Assembly: GCF_018100985.1 (NCBI RefSeq)
Contig: NZ_JAGJEI010000001.1
Coordinates: 62,001-126,000 of the forward strand
DNA: 64,000 bases
Direction of reading: 5' to 3'
Origin: Pseudoalteromonas sp. MMG007
Lineage (GTDB): Bacteria; Pseudomonadota; Gammaproteobacteria; Enterobacterales; Alteromonadaceae
In this document: positions 28,381 to 36,874 of the stretch, one piece after another
Layout: every line of letters begins with the position of its first letter
How positions within the stretch are numbered: the stretch's first letter is position 1
Notes under the pieces: model-generated
Databases searched by the model: none
Seen by the model: only the letters and a program-made list of their open reading frames with translations
What the model was told of the DNA's origin: nothing
Program-made: the position numbers and the translations under genes

Positions 28381-28674
28381 TTATAACCCTAGTAAATCAA
28401 ATGCCTGCGTAGTGCTTAGCGTTTTAATTTTACCTAAGCAACATTGGCCTTCATTTAATAAATAAGCTGTAACTAACTGCGCAAGCTGCTCCCCAGATGG
28501 TGCAGGGCAAGCAGTGCCTTGTAAATCAAGATAGTTACCTTGTTTATTAAGTACGCGTACGACGTTTAGCTCACTTTGCGTAACGCTGTGTAAGCACTCC
28601 TGCTGCTCTTGTTGGTTATGCGCTATCTCAAGCTCATTATAAATAACTAATATCTGTGGGAAGCTGTTTAGCAT
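28381..28674 (-). CDS. Small conserved protein of unknown function
   Basis: A 97-residue acidic cytoplasmic protein with CPAPSGEQLAQ and EGQCCLGKIKTL near the middle and end. I do not recognise it with confidence. It lies six bases after the DUF2797 gene on the same strand, so the two are probably translated from one message. Confidence 0.7.
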   Translation of the reverse strand: MLNSFPQILVIYNELEIAHNQQEQQECLHSVTQSELNVVRVLNKQGNYLDLQGTACPAPSGEQLAQLVTAYLLNEGQCCLGKIKTLSTTQAFDLLGL

Positions 28675-28680
28675 AGCGTG

Positions 28681-29490
28681 TTAGCCTACAGTTACTTCGT
28701 AAGAGGTAAATTTACGAATATTAATAACGCCGTTATCAAAAATTAAATATTGCCCTTTAATACCTTGTAAAACACCGCTTACAACCGGGTTTTTATCAAA
28801 GTTAAACGAGCTTATTTTAGTTGGGTATTCTGTTACCGGAAAGTTTAAATCAACCACGTCTTCATCAAGTTGCTCTATAGCGGTTGCACCAAATAGCTCA
28901 CTTAGCTCGTTTAGTTTATCGCTGATTTGTGGAATAAGTTCAGCGGCGGCGGCTTTTAAGTCTATTGCTTCGTTTTGGCCTTTTAACATATTGCGCCAAT
29001 TGGTTTTATCGGCAATAAACTCGGCTAATGCAACCTCTACCAAGCCCGACTGCAAGCGTGTTTGCACTTTAAAAATAGGTAAAGCCTGAGTAGCACCTTG
29101 GTCAACCCAACGTGTAGGTATTTGTGTATGGCGCGTAATGCCTACTTTTAACCCCGAAGTATTAGCTAAATAAACATAATGTGGGATCATGCAGTTTTCT
29201 TCGCCCCACTGTGGCTCTCGGCATGTACCTTGGTCGTAGTGGCAGGTTTCTGGCTTCATAATACACATGTCGCAGCTAGCAAGCTTACGCATACATACAA
29301 AGCAATGACCCTGAGAGTAACTCTTTTTAGTTTTTTTACCGCAGTTAGAGCATAAAATAGTACCGCTAAAAGTAAGCGTGAGTTCTTTACCTATGTATGC
29401 ATTTAAATCAACTAGCTCGTCGCCAACCGGAAGGTGATACTGAACCGGCTCTGTTAAGCTCGATTTTAATTTACGCAAAGTGCCTTGCAT
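28681..29490 (-). CDS. DUF2797 family protein with Cys clusters and a GIY-YIG-like segment
   Basis: A 269-residue protein matching the DUF2797 type. The N-terminal half has cysteines arranged as CSNC ... CFVC ... CDMC followed by HY and C residues (about 48-97), likely zinc-binding. Residues about 106-133, YVYLANTSGLKVGIT ... RWVDQGA, have the spacing of a GIY-YIG nuclease core (VYLA, KVGIT, R, then QGA). The C-terminal half is alpha-rich and ends in a beta barrel-like segment. Function unknown; nuclease activity is only suggested by the pattern. ATG start, no overlap with neighbours. Confidence 0.82.
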   Translation of the reverse strand: MQGTLRKLKSSLTEPVQYHLPVGDELVDLNAYIGKELTLTFSGTILCSNCGKKTKKSYSQGHCFVCMRKLASCDMCIMKPETCHYDQGTCREPQWGEENCMIPHYVYLANTSGLKVGITRHTQIPTRWVDQGATQALPIFKVQTRLQSGLVEVALAEFIADKTNWRNMLKGQNEAIDLKAAAAELIPQISDKLNELSELFGATAIEQLDEDVVDLNFPVTEYPTKISSFNFDKNPVVSGVLQGIKGQYLIFDNGVINIRKFTSYEVTVG

Positions 29491-29512
29491 CTTTACTTGG
29501 CCCCTAAAGATG

Positions 29513-32053
29513 TTAAAAAGAGGAGTCTAACATTTTTAAGCTATATTGGCTTTTTAAGAAATGCAAATAGTCATCAAAGGGAAGGGGTTTTGCATATAAG
29601 TAGCCTTGTGCGCGGTCGGCACCCATTTCTTTTAATAAGTGATGTACCTCTTGGGTTTCTATTCCCTCGATAGTAATAGATAAACCAAGGTTATGCGCCA
29701 TATCTATAGCAGTTTGAACAATGACTTTGTGCCCTGCATTATTAATTAAATCAAATACAAATGACTTATCTACTTTTAACTCGGTAAAGCGATAGTTAAC
29801 TAAATAGCTCAATGAAGAATAACCTGTACCAAAGTCATCAAGTACCACGCGTACACCTAAATCAGATAGCTCATTTACTAATGAAATAAGTGCTTCATGG
29901 CTTTCAACAAGCGCAGATTCGGTTAATTCAAATTTAAGTAAATGCGCAGGAACCTGATATTTTATAAGTATGTTTTCTACTTTTTCGGCTAAATTTTTTA
30001 TAGATAGATTTTTAGCGCTTAGATTTACACTAATGGGGTGAACGGTGTGACCCTCTTGAGTAAGTTTGAGCAAATCTTTACAGGCACGCTCAATAACCCA
30101 CAGCGTTAACTCATTAATAATACCAGTATGTTCGGCAAGTATAATTAGCTCTTCTATGGATACCCTTTTAAAGGCTGGGTCTGGCCAGCGAAGTAGGGCC
30201 TCAGCACCGTTAACTTGATTGAAATTCAATCCTATTTGAGGCTGATAATACAAAGCTAGCTGATCTGATTTTATAGCATTTTGTAATTTAGCTGCGAGCG
30301 ATACATCCATTAGAAGGTTACTTCCATTTGGGGTGCTTACAACCAAGTCGTTATTGTTTTTAGCCTTTTTAAGGGCTAGATATCCGCGTTTTAGCCAATA
30401 CTCAAAGTCGTCACTTTTACCTGCGTTGCTTATACCAATATTATAAGTAAGCTGCAGGTTTAGCCCTTGTATTTCATATTGCTTTGATAAGCTATTAATT
30501 ATTTTAATGAGCGCTGCTTCAAGGGATTGCTGATTTTGATTTTTAGTTGAAATACACGCAAATACACCACTGCCTAAATCAGCTAACCGAGGGCTGTTAT
30601 TAAAATCTATATCTAGATTCGCAAATTCACGTTCGTGGCTAAGTTCTAGCTCTATTTGTTTGGCTACATGCTTGATTAATGTATAGCCCTGCGAAGGGGT
30701 AATAATGGTATTTAGGGAGTTGAAATGGCGAATTTTAATTAAGCATAAGGTCGTGTTTCTACCCTGTAATTGCAGGGCCATAAAAGCTTGCTTTAGCTTA
30801 GCACTGTTAAGTAGCTTAGTTTGTTGTGTATGTGTTGCATGATAAAGCGCTCGCTCTCGCTGGTAGCGAACTCTATCGGCAAGTGCCATAGCCATTAAAA
30901 TAACTTCACACAAAATAGCGACTAAAAAAGCATGTCGGATTGCAAAGCTATACGCTAAAAAGCCGGTTAGTTCTAACGGCTGTATCGCAGCACCTATAAT
31001 CAAAGGTATCCACGAAAATACATAAAACTTAGCCCATCTAAACCCTGTACGTAATTTGTTATAGATTAAAATAATACACACAACATATAAAAGGCTAAGC
31101 ACACAAAAAAAGACTGGAGCTGCTATGTATTCGGGTAAGAATAGTGTGGCTATTGAGAGTAAAAATATTAAAAACAATAGCGCTTTACTCAGTTTATAAC
31201 GCCAGCATTTATCTTTGTGGTAGCGTAAAAACATCGTACAAAATGCCAGTGTAAAAAACGCCATTGCATAGTTAGTAAAAATAACTTTTTCGTGTAAAAA
31301 CAACTGAAGCTCTAGAGGCCACAAATAAAAGCCAAAGCCCATAACAACGCCCATTAAACAAAGAGCACTCATTATGTAACCTATATAAATAAGGTAAACA
31401 CGGTCTTTAATACCAAAATAAAGCACTAGGTTATAAAGAGCAGCCATTAGCAATACGCCGGCAAATATTCCCCAAATACCTGTTTGCGAACGAACTAAGT
31501 CTACAAATTCTTTGTAACGATAAAGATTTACAGGCGTTTTACTAATACCTATGGTGTCTATTTTAATCGCTAAGCGTTCTATTGATTTACTCGGTAGTGA
31601 AAAGCGGATGTGAGGCACACTGTATTGAAATAAAGAAAGTGATTCTTCTTTATCGCCTAATTTGTATGTTTCAATAAGCTCATTGTTTGGCGTAAGACGG
31701 TAAATACTTAAGTGATCGACCATTGGGTTGTCAAAATGAGCAACAATGTCTTGTTCATATAAACTTTTATTTTCTAAATCTATAAATAACCAATAGTTTT
31801 GCTGTTTAAAACTCCAAGGGATGTCGGAGAAGGATTTATTAGTCAGTTGATTAGGGCTTGCAATAATATCTTTGAGGGAGCCTGTTTTATTTTCATCAAT
31901 ATAATAGGCGTAATCTAAATATACAGGTGTAGTTTTTCCGACGGTGTAGCGTGTAGGCACGACTAGATTTGACGCTAGTGTGCTAATAATAAAAAATATA
32001 AAAACCAATATGGCTACAGCCACCCCGTGATAACGTAAAGTTTTTGTTTCCAA
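29513..32053 (-). CDS. Membrane cyclic-di-GMP protein: 7TMR-DISM, degenerate GGDEF, EAL
   Basis: An 846-residue inner-membrane protein: first hydrophobic segment (12-30), 7TMR-DISM extracellular domain (about 45-185), seven-helix block (about 195-400), GGDEF-like domain (about 420-570) and EAL domain (about 590-840). In the GGDEF domain the signature is DLGSGVF, lacking the catalytic GGDEF residues, so cyclase activity is unlikely. The EAL domain keeps EALLRW, NLSAKN, LTES, DDFGTGYSS, LKVDKSF, IETQE and QGY, so a phosphodiesterase is predicted. The start is TTG; no ATG occurs near the N-terminus in frame. Confidence 0.9.
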   Translation of the reverse strand: METKTLRYHGVAVAILVFIFFIISTLASNLVVPTRYTVGKTTPVYLDYAYYIDENKTGSLKDIIASPNQLTNKSFSDIPWSFKQQNYWLFIDLENKSLYEQDIVAHFDNPMVDHLSIYRLTPNNELIETYKLGDKEESLSLFQYSVPHIRFSLPSKSIERLAIKIDTIGISKTPVNLYRYKEFVDLVRSQTGIWGIFAGVLLMAALYNLVLYFGIKDRVYLIYIGYIMSALCLMGVVMGFGFYLWPLELQLFLHEKVIFTNYAMAFFTLAFCTMFLRYHKDKCWRYKLSKALLFLIFLLSIATLFLPEYIAAPVFFCVLSLLYVVCIILIYNKLRTGFRWAKFYVFSWIPLIIGAAIQPLELTGFLAYSFAIRHAFLVAILCEVILMAMALADRVRYQRERALYHATHTQQTKLLNSAKLKQAFMALQLQGRNTTLCLIKIRHFNSLNTIITPSQGYTLIKHVAKQIELELSHEREFANLDIDFNNSPRLADLGSGVFACISTKNQNQQSLEAALIKIINSLSKQYEIQGLNLQLTYNIGISNAGKSDDFEYWLKRGYLALKKAKNNNDLVVSTPNGSNLLMDVSLAAKLQNAIKSDQLALYYQPQIGLNFNQVNGAEALLRWPDPAFKRVSIEELIILAEHTGIINELTLWVIERACKDLLKLTQEGHTVHPISVNLSAKNLSIKNLAEKVENILIKYQVPAHLLKFELTESALVESHEALISLVNELSDLGVRVVLDDFGTGYSSLSYLVNYRFTELKVDKSFVFDLINNAGHKVIVQTAIDMAHNLGLSITIEGIETQEVHHLLKEMGADRAQGYLYAKPLPFDDYLHFLKSQYSLKMLDSSF

Positions 32054-32095
32054 CGCTGTACACTTGTAATAACTATTTGCATAAGTGTAGCACTA

Positions 32096-32128
32096 AAAAA
32101 GCGCAGATAAACTGCGCTTTTTTAGTTA
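32096..32128. terminator. Terminator hairpin between the repeat and the 7TMR-EAL gene
   Basis: AAAAAAGCGCAG and CTGCGCTTTTTT form a 12-bp stem around ATAAA with T-runs on both strands. It is bidirectional in shape and would stop transcription arriving from purD on the minus strand. Its loop and stem are not part of the adjacent repeat. Confidence 0.8.
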
Positions 32129-32133
32129 AATTT

Positions 32134-32402
32134 TTAGGGCCTGCTTATCCTTCAGGATTAAAATTTGTTCTAACTAGGGACGATTTAATCGTGGCGCGAG
32201 GTTTGTAACCTAGTGGGCTAAGTAAAAACCGAGCAACAAAGAGTTAATCGTCCCTAGGACGAACCTTCGTGCAGCGTGTGTTTGGTATTTATACTGCGTT
32301 ATCGCCTATTTATGGGGAATAACCACACTACATAGGCTCTGCCTTGCCTAAATACCAAACACACTGCTGCAAATTTAACCTCGAAAGATAAACAGGCCCT
32401 AA
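32134..32402. repeat. Palindromic intergenic element with terminal inverted repeats
   Basis: The ends TTAGGGCCTGCTTATC and GATAAACAGGCCCTAA form a 16-bp terminal inverted repeat with one mismatch. Inside, AGGGACGATT and AATCGTCCCT (about 32178-32258) and GCAGCGTGTGTTTGGTATTTA with TAAATACCAAACACACTGCTGC (32273-32293 and 32350-32371) give two further nested stems. There is no convincing ORF. The structure resembles a non-autonomous mobile element or a family of intergenic repeats. I recognise the type as common in Pseudoalteromonas intergenic regions, but that is memory, not a search. Confidence 0.75.
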
Positions 32403-32427
32403 GTTAAACCAATAACTTAGTTACAGA

Positions 32428-33711
32428 CTATTGCTCGCGAGCAATCGCTCGGTAGGCAATATCAGTACGATATTCCATACCTTCCCAGCTAATTTGTTTT
32501 ACCAGCTCGTATGCGCGCTGCTGAGCCTCAGTTACGGTATTACCAAGTGCTGTTGCACATAATACACGTCCGCCTGCGGTAACAACATTTTCGCCATCTT
32601 GCTTAGTACCCGCATGAAATACTTTTTCATCAGCAGGGTAGTTAACTTTAAGGCCCGAAATAGCATCACCTTTAGGGTAGTCACCTGGGTAGCCTTTTGC
32701 TGCAAGTACAACACCTACTGCTGCACGCGAATCAAACTCGATAGTGGTTTTATCAAGCTCTACACGGTTAGCAGCTTCAATTAACTCAACTAAATCTGAT
32801 TGAAGGCGTAACATCATAGGTTGTGTTTCAGGGTCACCAAATCGACAGTTGTATTCAATAACTTTAGGGGTGCCCGTTTCGTCAATCATTAAACCAGCGT
32901 ATAAAAAACCAGTGTACGGGTGGCCTTCGCTTGCCATACCTTCTACCGTAGGGAAGATCACTTCGTTCATAATGCGCTGGTGGATTTCGTCGGTAACAAC
33001 TGGGGCTGGAGAGTAAGCACCCATACCACCTGTATTTGGACCGGCATCGCCATTGTAAGCACGTTTATGATCTTGGCTAGTTGCAAACGGTAAAACGTTT
33101 TTGCCATCAACCATTACGATAAACGACGCTTCTTCGCCTTCTAAAAACTCCTCAATTACTACACGGCTACCAGCATCACCAAAGGCATTACCGGCGAGCA
33201 TATCGCGAATAGCATCTTCAGCTTCTTGTTGCGTCATTGCAACAATAACGCCTTTACCTGCGGCTAAACCGTCAGCTTTAATTACAATTGGCGCACCTTT
33301 TTCTTTTAAATAAGCAAGGGCAGGGTCAATTTGTTCAAACGTTTGGTAATCGGCGGTTGGTATAGCATGGCGTGCTAAAAAGTCTTTGGTGAACGACTTA
33401 GAGCCCTCAAGCTGAGCTGCGCCCGCTGTTGGACCAAATATAGCCATGTTATGTTCACGAAACTTATCTACAACACCTAATACTAGTGGTATTTCAGGGC
33501 CAACAATGGTGAGTTCCACATTGTTTTGCTGTGCAAAGTTTAATAAACCATCTAGGTCTTCAACGTTAATAGCAACGTTTTCTAATTTAGGCTCAAGCGC
33601 AGTGCCTGCATTACCTGGGGCTACAAAAACTGTGTTTACTTTGCTGTTTTGAGCGGCCTTAAACGCAAGTGCGTGTTCGCGGCCGCCGCTGCCAATGACT
33701 AATACATTCAT
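32428..33711 (-). CDS. purD: Phosphoribosylamine-glycine ligase
   Basis: PurD ligates phosphoribosylamine and glycine with ATP, the second step of purine synthesis. The 427-residue ATP-grasp enzyme starts MNVLVIGSGGREHALA and has the family blocks KADGLAAGKGVIVA, EEFLEGEEASF, NTGGMGAYSPAP and EYNCRFGDPETQ. The ATG at 33711 is 16 bases after the stop of the methyltransferase gene, so the two are probably co-transcribed. It is separated from purH by that gene, whereas purH and purD are adjacent in E. coli. Confidence 0.97.
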   Translation of the reverse strand: MNVLVIGSGGREHALAFKAAQNSKVNTVFVAPGNAGTALEPKLENVAINVEDLDGLLNFAQQNNVELTIVGPEIPLVLGVVDKFREHNMAIFGPTAGAAQLEGSKSFTKDFLARHAIPTADYQTFEQIDPALAYLKEKGAPIVIKADGLAAGKGVIVAMTQQEAEDAIRDMLAGNAFGDAGSRVVIEEFLEGEEASFIVMVDGKNVLPFATSQDHKRAYNGDAGPNTGGMGAYSPAPVVTDEIHQRIMNEVIFPTVEGMASEGHPYTGFLYAGLMIDETGTPKVIEYNCRFGDPETQPMMLRLQSDLVELIEAANRVELDKTTIEFDSRAAVGVVLAAKGYPGDYPKGDAISGLKVNYPADEKVFHAGTKQDGENVVTAGGRVLCATALGNTVTEAQQRAYELVKQISWEGMEYRTDIAYRAIAREQ

Positions 33712-33727
33712 GGCGTACTATTCCTAT

Positions 33728-34549
33728 TTAAAGCGGTTTTTTAAATTTCAGCGTCATACGGTCACTTTCACCAATAGCTTTGTATTTGTCAGCGTCTTTT
33801 TCGCCAAGACGTAAGCTAGGTGGTAGCGTCCACACTCCCTTAGGGTGGTCGGCTGTATCTTTTGGATTTGCGTTAATCTCACTTGTTGCAACCAGTTCAA
33901 ACCCAGCTTTTTTAGCTAAGTCGACTACGTAGCTTTGCTTCATGTAGCCTGTTGATTTTTGATCCTCATCAGCACGGCTTTCATCTAAGCGATGCTCAAC
34001 TACACCTAATGTGCCACCTGGTTTTAGCGCTGTGTAAAAAGACTTAAATGCACTTAATGCGCCCTCAGTGTCTTTCCCCATGTACCAGTTATGTACGTTA
34101 CGAAAGGTTAATACCATATCGGCTGTACCCGCTGGGGCTATATCAGTGTGTGTTAAAGGGGCAAATTCAGAAACTTCTACTTTACTAAAGCGCTCGTCTT
34201 CGGCTACTTTTTTCTTAAAGGCAGCTAGAGAGCGCTGGTAGTAACCTACAGATGAATCGCTAGGAAAATGCGCAGCATAATACAGGCCTTGCTCTTTAAG
34301 CGCTGGCGCTAAAATTTCACTGTACCAACCACCGCCTGGCGCAATTTCAACAACGGTCATTGTTGGTTTAAAACCAAAAAATGCCAATGTTTGCTCAGGG
34401 TGACGATATTCATCACGAGCGCTATTTTTAGCGCTACGTTCGCTTGATTGAACTGCATGGCTAAGGCTCGACTCATGATTGTGGCTAAGTGCCACTGTGG
34501 AAGTGAGCGATAGCGAGGCTACTAGTAAGGTCTTAAGTGCAAATTTCAT
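33728..34549 (-). CDS. Predicted exported SAM-dependent methyltransferase
   Basis: A 273-residue protein with a clear signal peptide (1-22, ALKTLLVASLSLTSTVALS) followed by a class I methyltransferase fold. The nucleotide-binding strand is VVEIAPGGGWYSEILAPAL (about 68-86) and the motif TFRNVHNW is around 150-157. It resembles the predicted-methyltransferase family COG4798. An exported enzyme of this type is odd because S-adenosylmethionine is cytoplasmic. The ATG at 34549 follows AAGGAAC; a longer frame to 34612 is rejected. It sits between purH and purD with a terminator upstream. Confidence 0.85.
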   Translation of the reverse strand: MKFALKTLLVASLSLTSTVALSHNHESSLSHAVQSSERSAKNSARDEYRHPEQTLAFFGFKPTMTVVEIAPGGGWYSEILAPALKEQGLYYAAHFPSDSSVGYYQRSLAAFKKKVAEDERFSKVEVSEFAPLTHTDIAPAGTADMVLTFRNVHNWYMGKDTEGALSAFKSFYTALKPGGTLGVVEHRLDESRADEDQKSTGYMKQSYVVDLAKKAGFELVATSEINANPKDTADHPKGVWTLPPSLRLGEKDADKYKAIGESDRMTLKFKKPL

Positions 34550-34612
34550 CGTTTGTTCCTTCACATCAAAATTAAGGTTATAGAATAACCAGAATACGTG
34601 AATTGATTGCAA

Positions 34613-34646
34613 ACAAAAAGGGTTAAACGCTGTGTTTAACCCTTTG
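34613..34646 (-). terminator. Terminator after purH
   Basis: AAAAAGGGTTAAAC and GTTTAACCCTTTG form an 11-bp stem around a short loop, five bases past the purH stop. On the minus strand it ends in TTTTTG. It would limit read-through from purH into the methyltransferase and purD genes. Confidence 0.8.
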
Positions 34647-34651
34647 TGTGA

Positions 34652-36238
34652 TTAGTGGCGGAAATGGCGCATGCCAGTAAACACCATGGCCATACCAGCT
34701 TCGTCAGCTGCGGCGATAACTTCTTCATCGCGCATTGAGCCACCTGGTTGGATTACAGCGGTAATACCAGCCTCTGCTGCTGCATCAATACCATCACGGA
34801 ATGGGAAAAACGCATCCGACGCCATTACTGAACCTGGCACTTCTAGGTTTTCATCAGCGGCCTTAATACCTGCAATTTTTGCAGAGTAAACACGGCTCAT
34901 TTGGCCTGCGCCTACGCCGATAGTCATACCGTCGCGGGCATAAACAATCGCATTTGATTTAACAAACTTAGCGACTTTCCAGCAAAATAGTAAATCTTTA
35001 AGTTCTTGCTCAGAAGGCTGGCGCTTAGACACTACTTTTAAGTCGCCTTGGGTAACCATGCCTAAATCACGATCTTGTACTAAAACACCGCCGTTTACGC
35101 GTTTAATGTCGTGGCCCGTTGCTTTGCCAGTCCATTGTCCACACTCTAATAAGCGTACGTTCTTTTTAGCTTCAACAATTTTTGCTGCTTCGCTTGAAAT
35201 GCTAGGGGCAATAATCACTTCAACAAATTGGCGGTCAACAATGGCTTGTGCTGTGGCTGCATCAAGCTCACGGTTAAAGGCAATAATGCCGCCAAACGCT
35301 GATGTTGGGTCTGTTTTAAATGCACGTTCATAAGCGCTAAGGATATCGTCGCCAATTGAAACACCACATGGGTTTGCGTGTTTAACAATAACACACGCAG
35401 GTACATCAAATTCTTTAACACACTCAAGTGCGGCATCGGTATCTGCGATATTATTAAACGAAAGCGCTTTACCTTGTAGCTGAGTAGCTGTTGCAACGGA
35501 TGCTTCACTTACATCGTTTTCAACGTAAAAAGCAGCATCTTGGTGTGAGTTTTCACCGTAACGCATATCTTGCTTTTTAGTGAATTGCATATTGATAGTA
35601 CGTGGGAATTTAGTGTCTTCAACGGCTTCTTCAGTGTAATCAGGAACCATTTTACCAAAGTAGTTAGCAATCATGCCATCGTATTGAGCTGTGTGCTCAT
35701 AGGCTGCAATGGCTAAATCAAAACGTGTTTTATACGTAGTTGAGCCATTGTTGTTTTGCATTTCGCTAATCACACGCTCGTAATCGCTTGCGTTTACCAC
35801 AATCGTTACGTCTTTGTGATTTTTTGCGGCTGCGCGAACCATTGTCGGACCGCCAATATCAATGTTTTCAATAGCATCTTCAAGGCTGCAGTTTTCTTGA
35901 GCGACAGTATTCGCAAAGGGGTATAAGTTAACTACAACAATATCGATAGCAGAGATGTTGTTATCTGCCATTACGCTTTCATCTTGTCCGCGACGAGCTA
36001 AAATGCCGCCGTGAATTTTAGGGTGAAGGGTTTTTACGCGACCATCCATGATTTCAGGATGACCTGTGTGATCTGATACTTCAGTCACTTTTATGCCGTT
36101 ATCAGCAAGGAGTTTACACGTACCGCCAGTTGATAAAATATCTACACCTTGCGCTTCAAGTGCGCGGGCAAATTCAACAATACCGGTTTTATCAGACACA
36201 CTTAATAGTGCGCGACGAATGGGACGATGAGTATCCAT
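34652..36238 (-). CDS. purH: Bifunctional AICAR transformylase/IMP cyclohydrolase
   Basis: PurH catalyses the last two steps of IMP synthesis. The 528-residue protein starts [24 protein letters not shown]. The N-terminal IMP cyclohydrolase part carries STGGT and [13 protein letters not shown], and the C-terminal transformylase part carries [20 protein letters not shown] and [12 protein letters not shown]. Length matches E. coli (529). The gene is transcribed from a region containing the terminator and repeat at 36369-36566 on the plus side, so its promoter is likely just upstream of 36238. Confidence 0.97.
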   Translation of the reverse strand: MDTHRPIRRALLSVSDKTGIVEFARALEAQGVDILSTGGTCKLLADNGIKVTEVSDHTGHPEIMDGRVKTLHPKIHGGILARRGQDESVMADNNISAIDIVVVNLYPFANTVAQENCSLEDAIENIDIGGPTMVRAAAKNHKDVTIVVNASDYERVISEMQNNNGSTTYKTRFDLAIAAYEHTAQYDGMIANYFGKMVPDYTEEAVEDTKFPRTINMQFTKKQDMRYGENSHQDAAFYVENDVSEASVATATQLQGKALSFNNIADTDAALECVKEFDVPACVIVKHANPCGVSIGDDILSAYERAFKTDPTSAFGGIIAFNRELDAATAQAIVDRQFVEVIIAPSISSEAAKIVEAKKNVRLLECGQWTGKATGHDIKRVNGGVLVQDRDLGMVTQGDLKVVSKRQPSEQELKDLLFCWKVAKFVKSNAIVYARDGMTIGVGAGQMSRVYSAKIAGIKAADENLEVPGSVMASDAFFPFRDGIDAAAEAGITAVIQPGGSMRDEEVIAAADEAGMAMVFTGMRHFRH

Positions 36239-36368
36239 TGTAGTTTGATTTCCTCAGTTAATGAGCTAGCTTAGAAGCGGGCATTTTAACTGATTACTAC
36301 TCAAAAAACGACTTATAAAGCGCCAATATGCGTGAGCATTTTGCAATTTGGTTAATAAATTGCAGGCA

Positions 36369-36399
36369 TAAAAAAAGCACCCAAAGGTGCTTTTTTTTG
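36369..36399. terminator. Terminator downstream of fis and its repeat element
   Basis: AAAAAAAGCACC and GGTGCTTTTTTTT form a 12-bp stem around CAAA with long A and T runs on either side. It would terminate dusB-fis transcripts on the minus strand after the inserted repeat. Confidence 0.85.
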
Positions 36400-36403
36400 C
36401 ATG

Positions 36404-36566
36404 ATACCAATTGTATTGGATTAGTAAGCAGTTATAACGATAGAAAAACAAGTCTATAACAAGGCAAAAATTTTACAGTGTAGTTATTCTACATAAGAAA
36501 TTTTTAACGCCGTTATGGGCTTGTTTAGCTCGTTAGAATGCTTACGCTTTCAATATAATTGGTATT
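36404..36566. repeat. Palindromic element of about 163 bp touching the fis stop codon
   Basis: The ends ATACCAATTGTATTG and CAATATAATTGGTAT are inverted repeats with one mismatch in 15. The interior is imperfectly palindromic throughout: GTAAGCA with TGCTTAC, AAACAAG with CTTGTTT, AAAAATTT with AAATTTTT, closing at GTAG-ttatt-CTAC (about 36481-36493). There is no ORF of note. The element lies between the fis stop codon and the fis terminator and shares the TA of the TAA stop, as though inserted there. It resembles a non-autonomous palindromic repeat element. Confidence 0.75.
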
Positions 36567-36855
36567 AGTTCATGCCGTATTTTTTAAGCTTTTTACGTAA
36601 AGTACCACGGTTGATACCTAGTAAAATTGCCGCACGAGTTTGGTTGCCACGTGTGTATGTCATTACTTCTTCAAGTAATGGCGCTTCTAGCTCTGAAAGA
36701 ACAAGGTCGTAAACGTCTTGCACATCTTGACCGTTAAGCTGCTTTAAATAGTGGTGAACAGCTTTCTTTACTGCATCACGCAATGGCTGCGGTTTCTCGT
36801 GTGACTGAACATGAGGGTTTGTGATAAATGGAGAAGTCACGTTTTGTTCGAACAT
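36565..36855 (-). CDS. fis: Nucleoid protein and factor for inversion stimulation, Fis
   Basis: Fis bends DNA, activates rRNA and tRNA promoters and organises the nucleoid. The 96-residue protein (98 in E. coli) has the C-terminal helix-turn-helix [25 protein letters not shown] and the usual ending YGMN. It is encoded 19 bases after dusB, as in E. coli. The stop codon TAA overlaps the edge of the palindromic element. Confidence 0.97.
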   Translation of the reverse strand: MFEQNVTSPFITNPHVQSHEKPQPLRDAVKKAVHHYLKQLNGQDVQDVYDLVLSELEAPLLEEVMTYTRGNQTRAAILLGINRGTLRKKLKKYGMN

Positions 36856-36874
36856 TATTTAATCTCTTTCTTTC

